The notes under the pieces were generated by a model. The model did not search any database. It saw nothing but the letters and a program-made list of their open reading frames with translations, and had not been told where the DNA came from. From SCTG01 sp964384595 (GTDB lineage Bacteria > Nitrospirota > Nitrospiria > Nitrospirales > NS-4), in the NCBI GenBank assembly GCA_964384595.1, contig CAYLLY010000069.1:1-10926 (forward strand): a stretch of DNA of 10,926 nt. Direction: 5' to 3'. The position numbers were made by a program, and so were the translations under genes. This document shows, one piece after another, positions 1-6,082 of this stretch (its first letter is position 1; every line of letters begins with the position of its first letter).

Positions 1-1586
1 TCCACGCAGAAGTAGCCCTGGCGCTCGAACTGGTACCGGCTGCCGGGCGGCGCGCCCGCGAGGCCCGGCTCCACTTTGCAGCCCGTCAAGCGCTCGAGCG
101 AGTGCGGGTTCAGATTCACGCTATAGTCCTGCCCCTCCGGGACGTCGTTCGGATCGGCCTTGACGAAGAGGTGCTCGTACAGCCGGACTTCCGCGTCCAG
201 CGCATGTTGGGCCGACACCCAGTGGATCGTGCCCTTGACCTTGCGCCCGGACTGCGGCCCGCCGCTGCGCGTCTCCGGATCGTAGGTGCAGCGCACCTCG
301 ACCACCTCGCCGGTGCGCTCGTCCTTCACGACCCCTACGCACTTGATGATATAGGCATAGCGGAGGCGGACTTCCTGCCCCGGCGTCACGCGGAAGAATT
401 TTTTCGGCGGGATTTCGCGGAAATCGTCCTGCTCGATGTACAGCACCCGTGAAAAGGGCGCCTTTCGGGTCCCCGCGCTCGGGTCCTCCGGATTGTTGAC
501 GGCCTCCAAGTCCTCCACCTTGCCTTCCGGATAGTTCTCGATGACGACCTTGAGCGGCCGCAGCACGGCCATCACCCGCGGCGCGCGGCGATTCAAATCT
601 TCGCGGATGAAGTGCTCGAGCAGAGCCATCTCGACGATCCCGTCGCGCTTCTGCACGCCGATGTGCTCGCAGAAGGCGCGGATCGCCTCGGGCGTGTAGC
701 CCCGCCGCCGCACCCCCTGGAGCGTCGGGAGCCGCGGATCGTCCCAGCCGTTGACGTGTCCCTTGCCGACCAGCTCCAGCAGGCGCCGCTTGCTCATGAC
801 GGTGTGGGTGAGGTTCAGGCGCGCGAACTCGATCTGCCGGGGATGGCACGGCACGTCCAGGTTGTCGAGGAACCAGTCGTACAGCGGGCGATGGTCCTCG
901 AACTCCAGCGTGCAGATGGAATGGGTGATCCCCTCGATGGCGTCCGAGAGGGGATGGGCGTAGTCGTACGTCGGATAGATGCACCATGCGTCACCCGTGC
1001 GGTGATGGGCAACGTGCCGGATGCGGTACATGGTCGGATCCCGCAGATTCACGTTGGGCGAGGCCATGTCGATCTTCGCGCGCAGCACGTGGGCCCCGTC
1101 CGGGAACTCGCCCGCCTTCATCCGCGCGAACAGGTCCAGGTTCTCCTCGACCGAGCGCGTCCGGTGGGGGCTGTCCTTGCCCGGCTCGGTCAGCGTGCCC
1201 CGGTGCTTGCGGATCTCCTCGGCGCTCAGGCTGTCCACGTACGCCCTGCCCTTCTCGATCAACTGCGCGGCGTACCGATAGAGCGGCTCGAAGTAGCCCG
1301 AGGCGTAGAACAGCCGGTCGCCCCAGTCGAAGCCCAGCCAGCGCACGTCGGCCTGGATGGACTCCACGTATTCCACGCTCTCCGTGCTCGGGTTCGTATC
1401 GTCGAAGCGCAGGTGGGTGACGCCGCCCGGATGCTCCAGCGCCAGCCCGAAGTTCAGACAGATGGACTTGGCGTGCCCGATGTGCAGGTAGCCGTTCGGC
1501 TCCGGGGGAAAGCGGGTCACGACGCGGCGGTGCTTGCCGGTCTTGAGATCCTGCTCGACGATCTCGCGGATGAAGTTCCCTGCCAT
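1..1586 (-). CDS. glnS: Glutaminyl-tRNA synthetase, 3' end outside window
   Basis: Class I aminoacyl-tRNA synthetase that charges tRNA-Gln directly with glutamine in the cytoplasm. The 528 visible residues align by eye along nearly all of E. coli GlnRS. They include the HIGH motif (residues 35-38, in the family signature PEPNGYLHIGHAKSI), the DDT loop at 62-64, the glutamine-pocket Tyr207 and Cys225 (equivalents of E. coli Tyr211 and Cys229), and the second ATP motif MSKRR at 264-268. The C-terminal beta-barrel anticodon-binding region follows up to YFCV. About 25 residues and the stop codon should lie to the left of base 1. The ATG at 1586 follows a purine-rich GGGAAGGGGG, and the resulting N-terminus (NFIREI...DL) matches the family. 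It is divergent from the transglutaminase-like gene across 80 bp. A genome with GlnRS need not make Gln-tRNA by the GatCAB route. Identification is firm; only the C-terminus is unseen. Confidence 0.97.
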   Translation of the reverse strand, partial: MAGNFIREIVEQDLKTGKHRRVVTRFPPEPNGYLHIGHAKSICLNFGLALEHPGGVTHLRFDDTNPSTESVEYVESIQADVRWLGFDWGDRLFYASGYFEPLYRYAAQLIEKGRAYVDSLSAEEIRKHRGTLTEPGKDSPHRTRSVEENLDLFARMKAGEFPDGAHVLRAKIDMASPNVNLRDPTMYRIRHVAHHRTGDAWCIYPTYDYAHPLSDAIEGITHSICTLEFEDHRPLYDWFLDNLDVPCHPRQIEFARLNLTHTVMSKRRLLELVGKGHVNGWDDPRLPTLQGVRRRGYTPEAIRAFCEHIGVQKRDGIVEMALLEHFIREDLNRRAPRVMAVLRPLKVVIENYPEGKVEDLEAVNNPEDPSAGTRKAPFSRVLYIEQDDFREIPPKKFFRVTPGQEVRLRYAYIIKCVGVVKDERTGEVVEVRCTYDPETRSGGPQSGRKVKGTIHWVSAQHALDAEVRLYEHLFVKADPNDVPEGQDYSVNLNPHSLERLTGCKVEPGLAGAPPGSRYQFERQGYFCV

Positions 1587-1654
1587 AGCCCCCTTCCCTG
1601 CCCCCATATCTATCACAGACGGGGTGGAAGGAGAAATGGCCGCTCGAAGGGTCG

Positions 1655-1660
1655 TATAAT
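1655..1660 (+). promoter_or_regulatory. Consensus -10 box, predicted leaderless promoter
   Basis: A perfect TATAAT ends 6 bp before the ATG at 1667. With usual spacing from a sigma-70 -10 box, transcription would start at or within a base or two of that A. There is no Shine-Dalgarno between the box and the ATG (ATTCCGGC), which fits a leaderless mRNA. No convincing TTGACA-like -35 is visible at 16-19 bp upstream (the bases there are purine-rich), so the promoter may need an activator or have a weak -35. Confidence 0.6.
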
Positions 1661-1666
1661 TCCGGC

Positions 1667-3229
1667 ATGCGCACCGTTTCATTTTTTAGGCGCCCCCGGA
1701 TCGCGCAGTGGCTGCTGCTCGCGCCGCTACTTCTGAGCGGATGCGCCGGCATGTATTTCCGCGAGGTGGCGGCGGCTCCCCAGCCGCCCCCGCGCTACGC
1801 CTTGCCCGCCTGGCCCTACCACGACTACTGGACCGGCATCATCTTCAACGGCGAGAAGGTCGGGCTGACGCACCTGACGCTGGTTCCTCCCGGCCCCGGC
1901 GAGCGTCTCTACGAGCTCCGCTCGGAGGCGCTCCTGGCCTTCCATTTTCTGGGGCTCAGCAAGAGCGTGACGCTCAAGGCTCAGGACTGGGTGGCCGACG
2001 ACCTTCGTCTGGAGCGGTTCGTCCATGAATACGATCTCGACGGCCGGAAGTTGAAGCTCACGGGCAGGGTGGACCGCGATCGGCTGCTGGTCGAGCGGGT
2101 GACGGGCGATCAGACCACCACCGACACATTCCCGCTGAGCGAAACGGTCTACCCCACCAGCGCCATCGCCCTGTACCCGACCTTGCACGGGCTCGAGGTC
2201 GGCAGACGGTACGCGTATCTGGTGTATGAAGGGCAACGCCAGCAACTCCTGCTGGTGACGCAGGCCATAGACGGGTATCAGGAAAGCAACACCGTCGAGG
2301 GAGAAAAGCTGTTCGAAGGACGCGCCTACCGGATCGCCTCCTCGCTGGGCGGGCAAGAGTCCACCGCCTGGATCAACGAACGGGGCGAGCCGGTGCTGGA
2401 GATGGCCTTCCACGGGATCCTGATCTCCACGCTGGAAAGCGAGAAGAGGGCCAAGGCCTATCTCGCAAGGGCCAGCCTGAACAAATTCGATGTGCTGGTT
2501 GAGTACAGCCGGGTCCGCTCCAACGTCCGGCTTCCACGCCCACGTGAGGTGACAGCGATGCAGGTGGCGCTTCAGGGCCTGCCCGACACCTTCGCCGTGC
2601 CTTCCGATGCCCTGCAACAGTGCCGGCGAGAAAATGACCGCGCCCACTGCCTGATCCGGACCGTCGATCCAGCCGCGCTCGATCAGGGACCGAAGCCGCT
2701 GAATTTCGATTTGAAGCCGTATTTGAAGCCGACGCCCGCGATCCAGAGCGGGGACCCACGGGTCGCCAAGACGGCGCTGGAGATCGTTGAAACGGCCCCC
2801 GATCCGCTGCAAGGCATCAGGCTCCTTGTGGAATGGATCCAGAAGAACGTGGAGCAGAAACCGGTGGACGTGTTCACGTCGCTGGATGTTCTGGAAGGGA
2901 GAAAGGCGGAATGCCAAGGCCTGACGCTGCTGTACGCCGCCTTTGCGCGCAGCCTCGGGATTCCCACACGGGTGATGAACGGCCTGGTCTATTCAAAAGA
3001 GCTGGACGGCTTTCTCTATCACACGTGGGCCGAGAATCTTGTGGGCGCCGACTGGCTGTCCGTTGATCCCACGTTCGGTCAGGTGGGGGCCGATGCCACC
3101 CACATCAAATTGATCGAAGGCGACCGCTTGGCCGATCTCGTCCCGCTCGTGGACATCGTGGGCAAGGTCCGCCTGGAGGTTCTGTCTTTCAAGGAGGCTT
3201 CCATGCCGCAGGTGCCGGAGAAGGAATAG
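1667..3229 (+). CDS. Transglutaminase-like domain lipoprotein
   Basis: 520 aa. Residues 1-26 form a lipoprotein signal peptide: basic RRPR, a hydrophobic run, and lipobox LSGC with Cys26 as the predicted lipidated residue. This fixes the start at 1667. Residues 50-350 look like a long mostly beta periplasmic region that I do not recognise. Residues ~365-475 are a transglutaminase-core-like (papain-fold) domain with the expected triad in order: Cys416 in AECQGLT, His452 in YHTWAE and Asp467 in SVDPTFG. The nearby LGIPTRVMNGL segment is typical of bacterial members. Proteins of this superfamily in bacteria are usually thiol peptidases or amidases rather than protein cross-linkers; the substrate here is unknown. 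It is first of four same-strand envelope genes (gaps of 61, 12 and 13 bp) and probably leaderless. Fold assignment is good; function is inference. Confidence 0.88.
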   Translation: MRTVSFFRRPRIAQWLLLAPLLLSGCAGMYFREVAAAPQPPPRYALPAWPYHDYWTGIIFNGEKVGLTHLTLVPPGPGERLYELRSEALLAFHFLGLSKSVTLKAQDWVADDLRLERFVHEYDLDGRKLKLTGRVDRDRLLVERVTGDQTTTDTFPLSETVYPTSAIALYPTLHGLEVGRRYAYLVYEGQRQQLLLVTQAIDGYQESNTVEGEKLFEGRAYRIASSLGGQESTAWINERGEPVLEMAFHGILISTLESEKRAKAYLARASLNKFDVLVEYSRVRSNVRLPRPREVTAMQVALQGLPDTFAVPSDALQQCRRENDRAHCLIRTVDPAALDQGPKPLNFDLKPYLKPTPAIQSGDPRVAKTALEIVETAPDPLQGIRLLVEWIQKNVEQKPVDVFTSLDVLEGRKAECQGLTLLYAAFARSLGIPTRVMNGLVYSKELDGFLYHTWAENLVGADWLSVDPTFGQVGADATHIKLIEGDRLADLVPLVDIVGKVRLEVLSFKEASMPQVPEKE

Positions 3230-3290
3230 GCAACAGTTGCTTTCCTCAAGGACTTGGCGTAACGATCCGGGGTGGGAGGAGCCTGGTGTC

Positions 3291-3764
3291 ATGTGCGCAC
3301 GGGGTAGCACATTCGGAGTGGTCTGGCTCAGCGTGTTCCTGCTCATCGGCGCCGTCACTCCTGCCGAAGCAAGTTGCGCCGGTCTGCAAGGAGATGCCCT
3401 GCAGCGCTGCCTGCAAGGTGAATCCAGGAAGGGAGGCCCGCCGGCCGTCCTCTTCTTCGACGCCCAGGAGAAGAGCGTAACGATCGACAAGGCTGTGGTC
3501 AATCGCTCAATGACGGAGGTCTGCCGGACGATCGGCAAGGACGGCGTGTTCACGGCCTACCGGAGCGGCGGGGACCTCCGCCAGGGGCGCAAATGGAAAG
3601 AGGTCGAATGCCGGGGAGGCCGCGTGGAAGGCTTCTGGCGGGAATACATTCCGTCCGACGATACCCTCACCGTCCTTCTGTATGATGCCGAAAATCGCGT
3701 CGTAAAACAGGAGTTCTATCTCAACGGCCGGCTCCTCCGTGAGATCACCATCCCCCGACGTTAA
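3291..3764 (+). CDS. Small secreted four-cysteine protein, function unknown
   Basis: 157 aa. I chose the ATG at 3291 because it gives a clean signal peptide (residues 1-27: hydrophobic VVWLSVFLLIGAV and signal peptidase I site AEA before Ser28) and because GGGAGGA lies 10 bp upstream at 3274-3280. Earlier in-frame starts would put polar residues ahead of the signal. The mature protein has four cysteines (29, 40, 78, 107), an even number that suits two periplasmic disulfides. The first pair sits in a short C-x10-C segment (CAGLQGDALQRC). The C-terminal third has YDAENRVVKQEFYLNGRLL, which faintly resembles the Y-x-N-G repeats of MORN/YwqK-type proteins; I do not claim membership. The gene lies 61 bp after the transglutaminase-like gene and 12 bp before the next small lipoprotein gene, so probably the same transcript. 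Confidence 0.75.
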   Translation: MCARGSTFGVVWLSVFLLIGAVTPAEASCAGLQGDALQRCLQGESRKGGPPAVLFFDAQEKSVTIDKAVVNRSMTEVCRTIGKDGVFTAYRSGGDLRQGRKWKEVECRGGRVEGFWREYIPSDDTLTVLLYDAENRVVKQEFYLNGRLLREITIPRR

Positions 3765-3776
3765 CCCGGTTTATTC

Positions 3777-4046
3777 ATGAGCGCTCCTGCATCTCTTGGG
3801 CGCCGCGCGATCGCCGCCGCGCTCCTGCTGCCGGCCCTCGTCGGCGCAGGGTGCGCAAGGCTCGTTCCGCCTCCCGGCTACACTGACGAGCAGATCGCAC
3901 GCGATCTGTACGAGTGCGAAGCGGATGCGGAGCTGAAGGGCACGCGCGTGATCAGGAAAGAAGATGAGGTCTGGACCATGCCGGATCAGAACGCCTACCA
4001 CCGATGTGTGGAAGCCAGGGGTTATCGGTTCGAGCAAGGGACTTAA
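3777..4046 (+). CDS. Very small putative lipoprotein
   Basis: 89 aa. The N-terminus (RR at 9-10, a hydrophobic run at 11-24, then GAGC with Cys26) looks like a lipoprotein signal, although Gly at -3 of the lipobox is less usual than Leu. The mature part is about 64 residues, acidic and helical-looking, with two further cysteines (Cys47 in YECEAD and Cys77 in HRCVEARGYRF). The pattern of a Cys in an acidic helix followed about 30 residues later by C-x3-RGY recurs in small lipoproteins of environmental bacteria; no function is known to me. The start codon is 12 bp after the previous stop and has no visible Shine-Dalgarno (CCGGTTTATTC), so translation probably depends on coupling to the upstream gene. 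Confidence 0.7.
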   Translation: MSAPASLGRRAIAAALLLPALVGAGCARLVPPPGYTDEQIARDLYECEADAELKGTRVIRKEDEVWTMPDQNAYHRCVEARGYRFEQGT

Positions 4047-4059
4047 AGGGACGCTAAGG

Positions 4060-4734
4060 GTGAGTCTGCGGCAACGGGTCGCCCGCGAACTCCTCATCCT
4101 GGCGGCGCTTTCGACCGCCTTCATCATGCTGTTTCCACGCAGGCCGATCGGCGTGGATATGGGACTCGGCCTCTTCGCGCTGGCCCTCGTCCTGCTCACT
4201 GCGAAGCACACGCGAGCCGCGATCTGGGGACCGGTGCCGGGCGACATCAAGGGGGCGCGCTGGCAACGCTGTGTCGCCAGCACGATGGTCCCGACAGCCC
4301 TCGCCATGAGCCTGTTCCTGCTGATCGGCGGCATCATCGCGTATCAGGCCGCCGGCTGGTCCGCGGTCGGGTACAGGATTCTGAATCCGAGGATCCTGAC
4401 AGCCGTCACGTTATACTTCCCGTGGGCCCTGCTCCAGCAAACGCTCTTCCAGTTCTACTTGCTTGGGCGGATGCGAGCTCTCTGGCCTTCACTCTCTCCG
4501 CTCTCGCAGTCCGCCTTGAACGGCGTCGCCTTCGGCCTTGTCCATGCGGCCGAACCCTGGATCGCAGTGATGGCGTGGATGGGGGGCACCGTCTGGAGCG
4601 CCTTGTACCTTCGCTATCGCCTGCTGTGGCCCCTGGCGCTTTCTCACGCCCTCCTGGGAACGACGCTGTACTATTGGGTGTATGCGCGCGATCTGGGGGG
4701 CCAATGGATGAGCCATCTCACGCGATGGTTGTGA
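4060..4734 (+). CDS. CPBP/CAAX-protease-like membrane protein, degenerate catalytic motif
   Basis: 224 aa from a GTG at 4060, 13 bp after the previous stop, with AAAGGG 9 bp upstream; extending further would run into the preceding gene. Hydrophobic segments lie near residues 10-25, 34-48, 76-95, 112-135, 167-184 and 189-208. The layout matches the CPBP (Abi/CAAX prenyl endopeptidase-like) family: motif 1 at the end of a helix, motif 2 FGLVH (His162) and motif 3 LSHALLG (His196). In active proteases motif 1 is EExxxR; here it reads QQTLFQ (Gln126, Gln127, Gln131), so the catalytic glutamate and the arginine are absent while both histidines remain. Motif 3 also lacks the usual Asn/Asp after its His. 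It may be a non-proteolytic homologue or a divergent subfamily. Last of the four-gene plus-strand cluster; its stop is 15 bp from the convergent PDZ gene. Confidence 0.78.
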   Translation: MSLRQRVARELLILAALSTAFIMLFPRRPIGVDMGLGLFALALVLLTAKHTRAAIWGPVPGDIKGARWQRCVASTMVPTALAMSLFLLIGGIIAYQAAGWSAVGYRILNPRILTAVTLYFPWALLQQTLFQFYLLGRMRALWPSLSPLSQSALNGVAFGLVHAAEPWIAVMAWMGGTVWSALYLRYRLLWPLALSHALLGTTLYYWVYARDLGGQWMSHLTRWL

Positions 4735-4749
4735 AGTGCGCCGGCCCCC

Positions 4750-5178
4750 CTAATCCAGGCGCTGGGGGACGAAGTGGAAGTTCAGCTGTTGGCTGGTACC
4801 CTGGTCTTCGGGACTGGCGGCTTCCCAGGTCCCGATCGTGGCGTTGCCTTCCGCCAGGGCCCCGCTCAATTTTCGGCCGAAGTCATCGAGATTGCGCACG
4901 GGCTGATGATTGATCTCGGCGATCACCGACTTGACCTTGATGCCGGCGAGATCGGCCAGGCTGTCGCCGATGATTTCGAACACGGCGACCCCCTCGGACG
5001 TTCTGAGGTTCAACTCCTTGCGGATGTCCTCCGTCACCGGCCCGACGATCACCCCGAACTCCTCCGCCAGGGCTTTCGCGTCCGCGCCCTTCAGGACCGC
5101 CGCGCCAGCCGCGGAGCCCGTCGCCAGACCGAGCACCCCCGCCAGGACCACCCCGCCCACAATCCGCCATCGCGTCAT
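4750..5178 (-). CDS. Exported stand-alone PDZ-domain protein
   Basis: 142 aa. The ATG at 5178 has a strong Shine-Dalgarno (GGAGGAGGG, on the complement of 5185-5194) and gives a proper signal peptide: TRWR, a hydrophobic run at 6-20, then a small-residue cleavage region GSAAGAA near 21-27. The rest is essentially one PDZ fold, about residues 40-115, with the carboxylate-loop region EGVAVFEI, then GDSLADLAGIK and VIAEINHQPVRNLDDF, as in the PDZ domains of DegP/HtrA-type proteases. No protease domain is attached, and the usual Gly-Asp before VI is Lys-Ser (83-84). It probably binds peptide ends or acts as an accessory subunit in the periplasm; the partner is unknown. Upstream phased heptamers suggest control by a response regulator. 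Confidence 0.82.
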   Translation of the reverse strand: MTRWRIVGGVVLAGVLGLATGSAAGAAVLKGADAKALAEEFGVIVGPVTEDIRKELNLRTSEGVAVFEIIGDSLADLAGIKVKSVIAEINHQPVRNLDDFGRKLSGALAEGNATIGTWEAASPEDQGTSQQLNFHFVPQRLD

Positions 5179-5205
5179 GGTCAGCCCTCCTCCTCGTTTA
5201 CGGCT

Positions 5206-5251
5206 ACAGTACGCCCTCAACGTTAGAAGGCCATTAAGCGAAGATTAGAAG
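5206..5251 (-). promoter_or_regulatory. Putative response-regulator box and -10 of the PDZ gene
   Basis: Read on the minus strand, three heptamers CTTCTAA, CGCTTAA and CTTCTAA start exactly 11 bp apart, separated by 4-bp spacers (complement of 5245-5251, 5234-5240 and 5223-5229). This is the arrangement of OmpR/PhoB-family binding sites. Eleven bases after the last heptamer lies TACTGT (complement of 5206-5211), a weak TAnnnT -10, and no normal -35 is needed in such activator-dependent promoters. The implied start near 5199 gives a ~21-nt leader containing the strong Shine-Dalgarno. No regulator gene is in the window, so the ligand or stimulus cannot be told. Confidence 0.4.
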
Positions 5252-5298
5252 TGCCTAACGTGGCAGGAGAAAAAGGGAGCCGCGCGCCCGTAACGTCC

Positions 5299-5318
5299 GT
5301 AGACTAGGGTAGACTACA
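5299..5318 (+). repeat. Two tandem 10-bp repeats upstream of msrA
   Basis: GTAGACTA occurs at 5299-5306 and again at 5309-5316, a period of exactly 10 bp (about one helical turn), 25-45 bp ahead of the msrA ATG. The repeats contain overlapping -10-like hexamers (TAGACT at 5300 and 5310, TAGGGT at 5305) with no clear -35 upstream. This could be the msrA promoter core, an operator, or both. Confidence 0.35.
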
Positions 5319-5342
5319 GGGAAAGAGAGCACAGGGGGGACC

Positions 5343-5951
5343 ATGAACAGGCGAATCGTCATCGGGTTGTTCCTTGCCGGCGCGTTACTGGCCAGCGTGG
5401 CCGGGGCGGCGCCGGACGCCAGGCCGGGCACGCTCGTAAAGGCCACGTTCGCGGGCGGGTGCTTCTGGTGTATGGAAGAGGCGCTGGACAAGGTGGAGGG
5501 CGTGGTCTCCACCACGTCCGGCTATACCGGCGGCCGCCAAAAGAATCCGACCTACGAGGACGTGTCGGCCGGAGGCACCGGCCATGCGGAGGCGGTCGAG
5601 ATCCTCTACGATCCGGCCAAAGTCACCTACGCCACACTCCTGGACGTCTTCTGGCGCAACATCGACCCCACCACGCCGGACCGGCAGTTCTGCGACGGGG
5701 GGAACCAGTACCGCTCGGCCATCTTCTACCACGACGAGGCGCAGAAACGGCTCGCGGAGGACTCGAAGAGGAAGCTGGAGAAGTCCAAGCCGTTCAAGGA
5801 GCCGATCGTCACCGAGATCGCGCCGGCCGCGTCGTTCTATCCCGCCGAGGAGTACCACCAGAATTTTTATGAGAAGAACCCGATCCGGTATAGGGTCTAC
5901 AAGTACAACTGCGGCCGGGCCCAGCGCCTCCAGGAACTCTGGGGTAAATAA
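5343..5951 (+). CDS. msrA: Peptide-methionine (S)-S-oxide reductase, exported
   Basis: 202 aa. It reduces methionine-S-sulfoxide in proteins back to methionine. The catalytic motif GCFWC is at residues 39-43 with nucleophile Cys40, followed by family segments SGYTGG, NPTYEDVSAGGTGHAEAVEI, DPTTPDRQFCDGGNQYRSAIF and the C-terminal EEYHQ-NF. Cys190, in YKYNCG close to the end, is the likely resolving cysteine. Residues 1-22 are a signal peptide (NRR, hydrophobic GLFLAGALLASVAGA), so this copy should act in the periplasm, repairing oxidised envelope proteins; reduction there would need a thiol-disulfide donor of the DsbD type. The ATG at 5343 follows AGGGGGG. It is divergent from the PDZ gene and convergent with the membrane-protein gene; no msrB is fused or adjacent. 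Confidence 0.96.
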   Translation: MNRRIVIGLFLAGALLASVAGAAPDARPGTLVKATFAGGCFWCMEEALDKVEGVVSTTSGYTGGRQKNPTYEDVSAGGTGHAEAVEILYDPAKVTYATLLDVFWRNIDPTTPDRQFCDGGNQYRSAIFYHDEAQKRLAEDSKRKLEKSKPFKEPIVTEIAPAASFYPAEEYHQNFYEKNPIRYRVYKYNCGRAQRLQELWGK

Positions 5952-6082
5952 ACAGTAAGCGCGTGGCCCTGACTAGAGCGGGTGACACCGGTTGGGGGCC
6001 CCCCGCCGCCTAGAGGCCAGTCTTCGCAGCCGAAGCCGGTGGGGGAAACCGGGGGCAGGACCCGCGTTCGCGGCAGGCCCCG
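5952..6082. terminator. GC-rich stem-loop region between convergent genes
   Basis: The 131 bp between the msrA stop and the stop of the opposite-strand gene hold several inverted repeats: CACCGG at 5986-5991 with CCGGTG at 6036-6041; CTTCG at 6022-6026 with CGAAG at 6031-6035 around a CAGC loop; CCGGT at 6036-6040 with ACCGG at 6048-6052; and GGGGC at 6052-6056 with GCCCC at 6077-6081 enclosing CCGC/GCGG with a GTTC loop. No run of T follows on either strand, so these are not textbook intrinsic terminators. A bidirectional 3'-end structure is the simplest reading. Confidence 0.4.

Noticed and set aside
1587..1630. Possible glnS promoter (TAGATA on the minus strand near 1610).
   Set aside because: Only a partial -10 match and no credible -35 at proper spacing; not strong enough to annotate.
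1727..2917. A 396-codon open frame on the minus strand inside the transglutaminase-like gene.
   Set aside because: It lies antisense to a gene with a clear signal peptide and catalytic triad; its composition is that of a GC-rich shadow frame, with no motif or ribosome site.
3191..3205. Strong AAGGAGG followed by ATG near the end of the transglutaminase-like gene.
   Set aside because: The ATG is in frame within that gene and would encode only eight residues; coincidental.
3230..3245. GCAACAGTTGC palindrome followed by TTTCC after the transglutaminase-like gene.
   Set aside because: The stem is only 4 bp with a 3-base loop and the T-run is short; too weak to call a terminator.
3964..4059. In-frame upstream extension of the CPBP-like protein from an ATG at 3964.
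   Set aside because: It overlaps the small lipoprotein gene in another frame and adds polar residues unlike the family; GTG 4060 with AAAGGG fits better.
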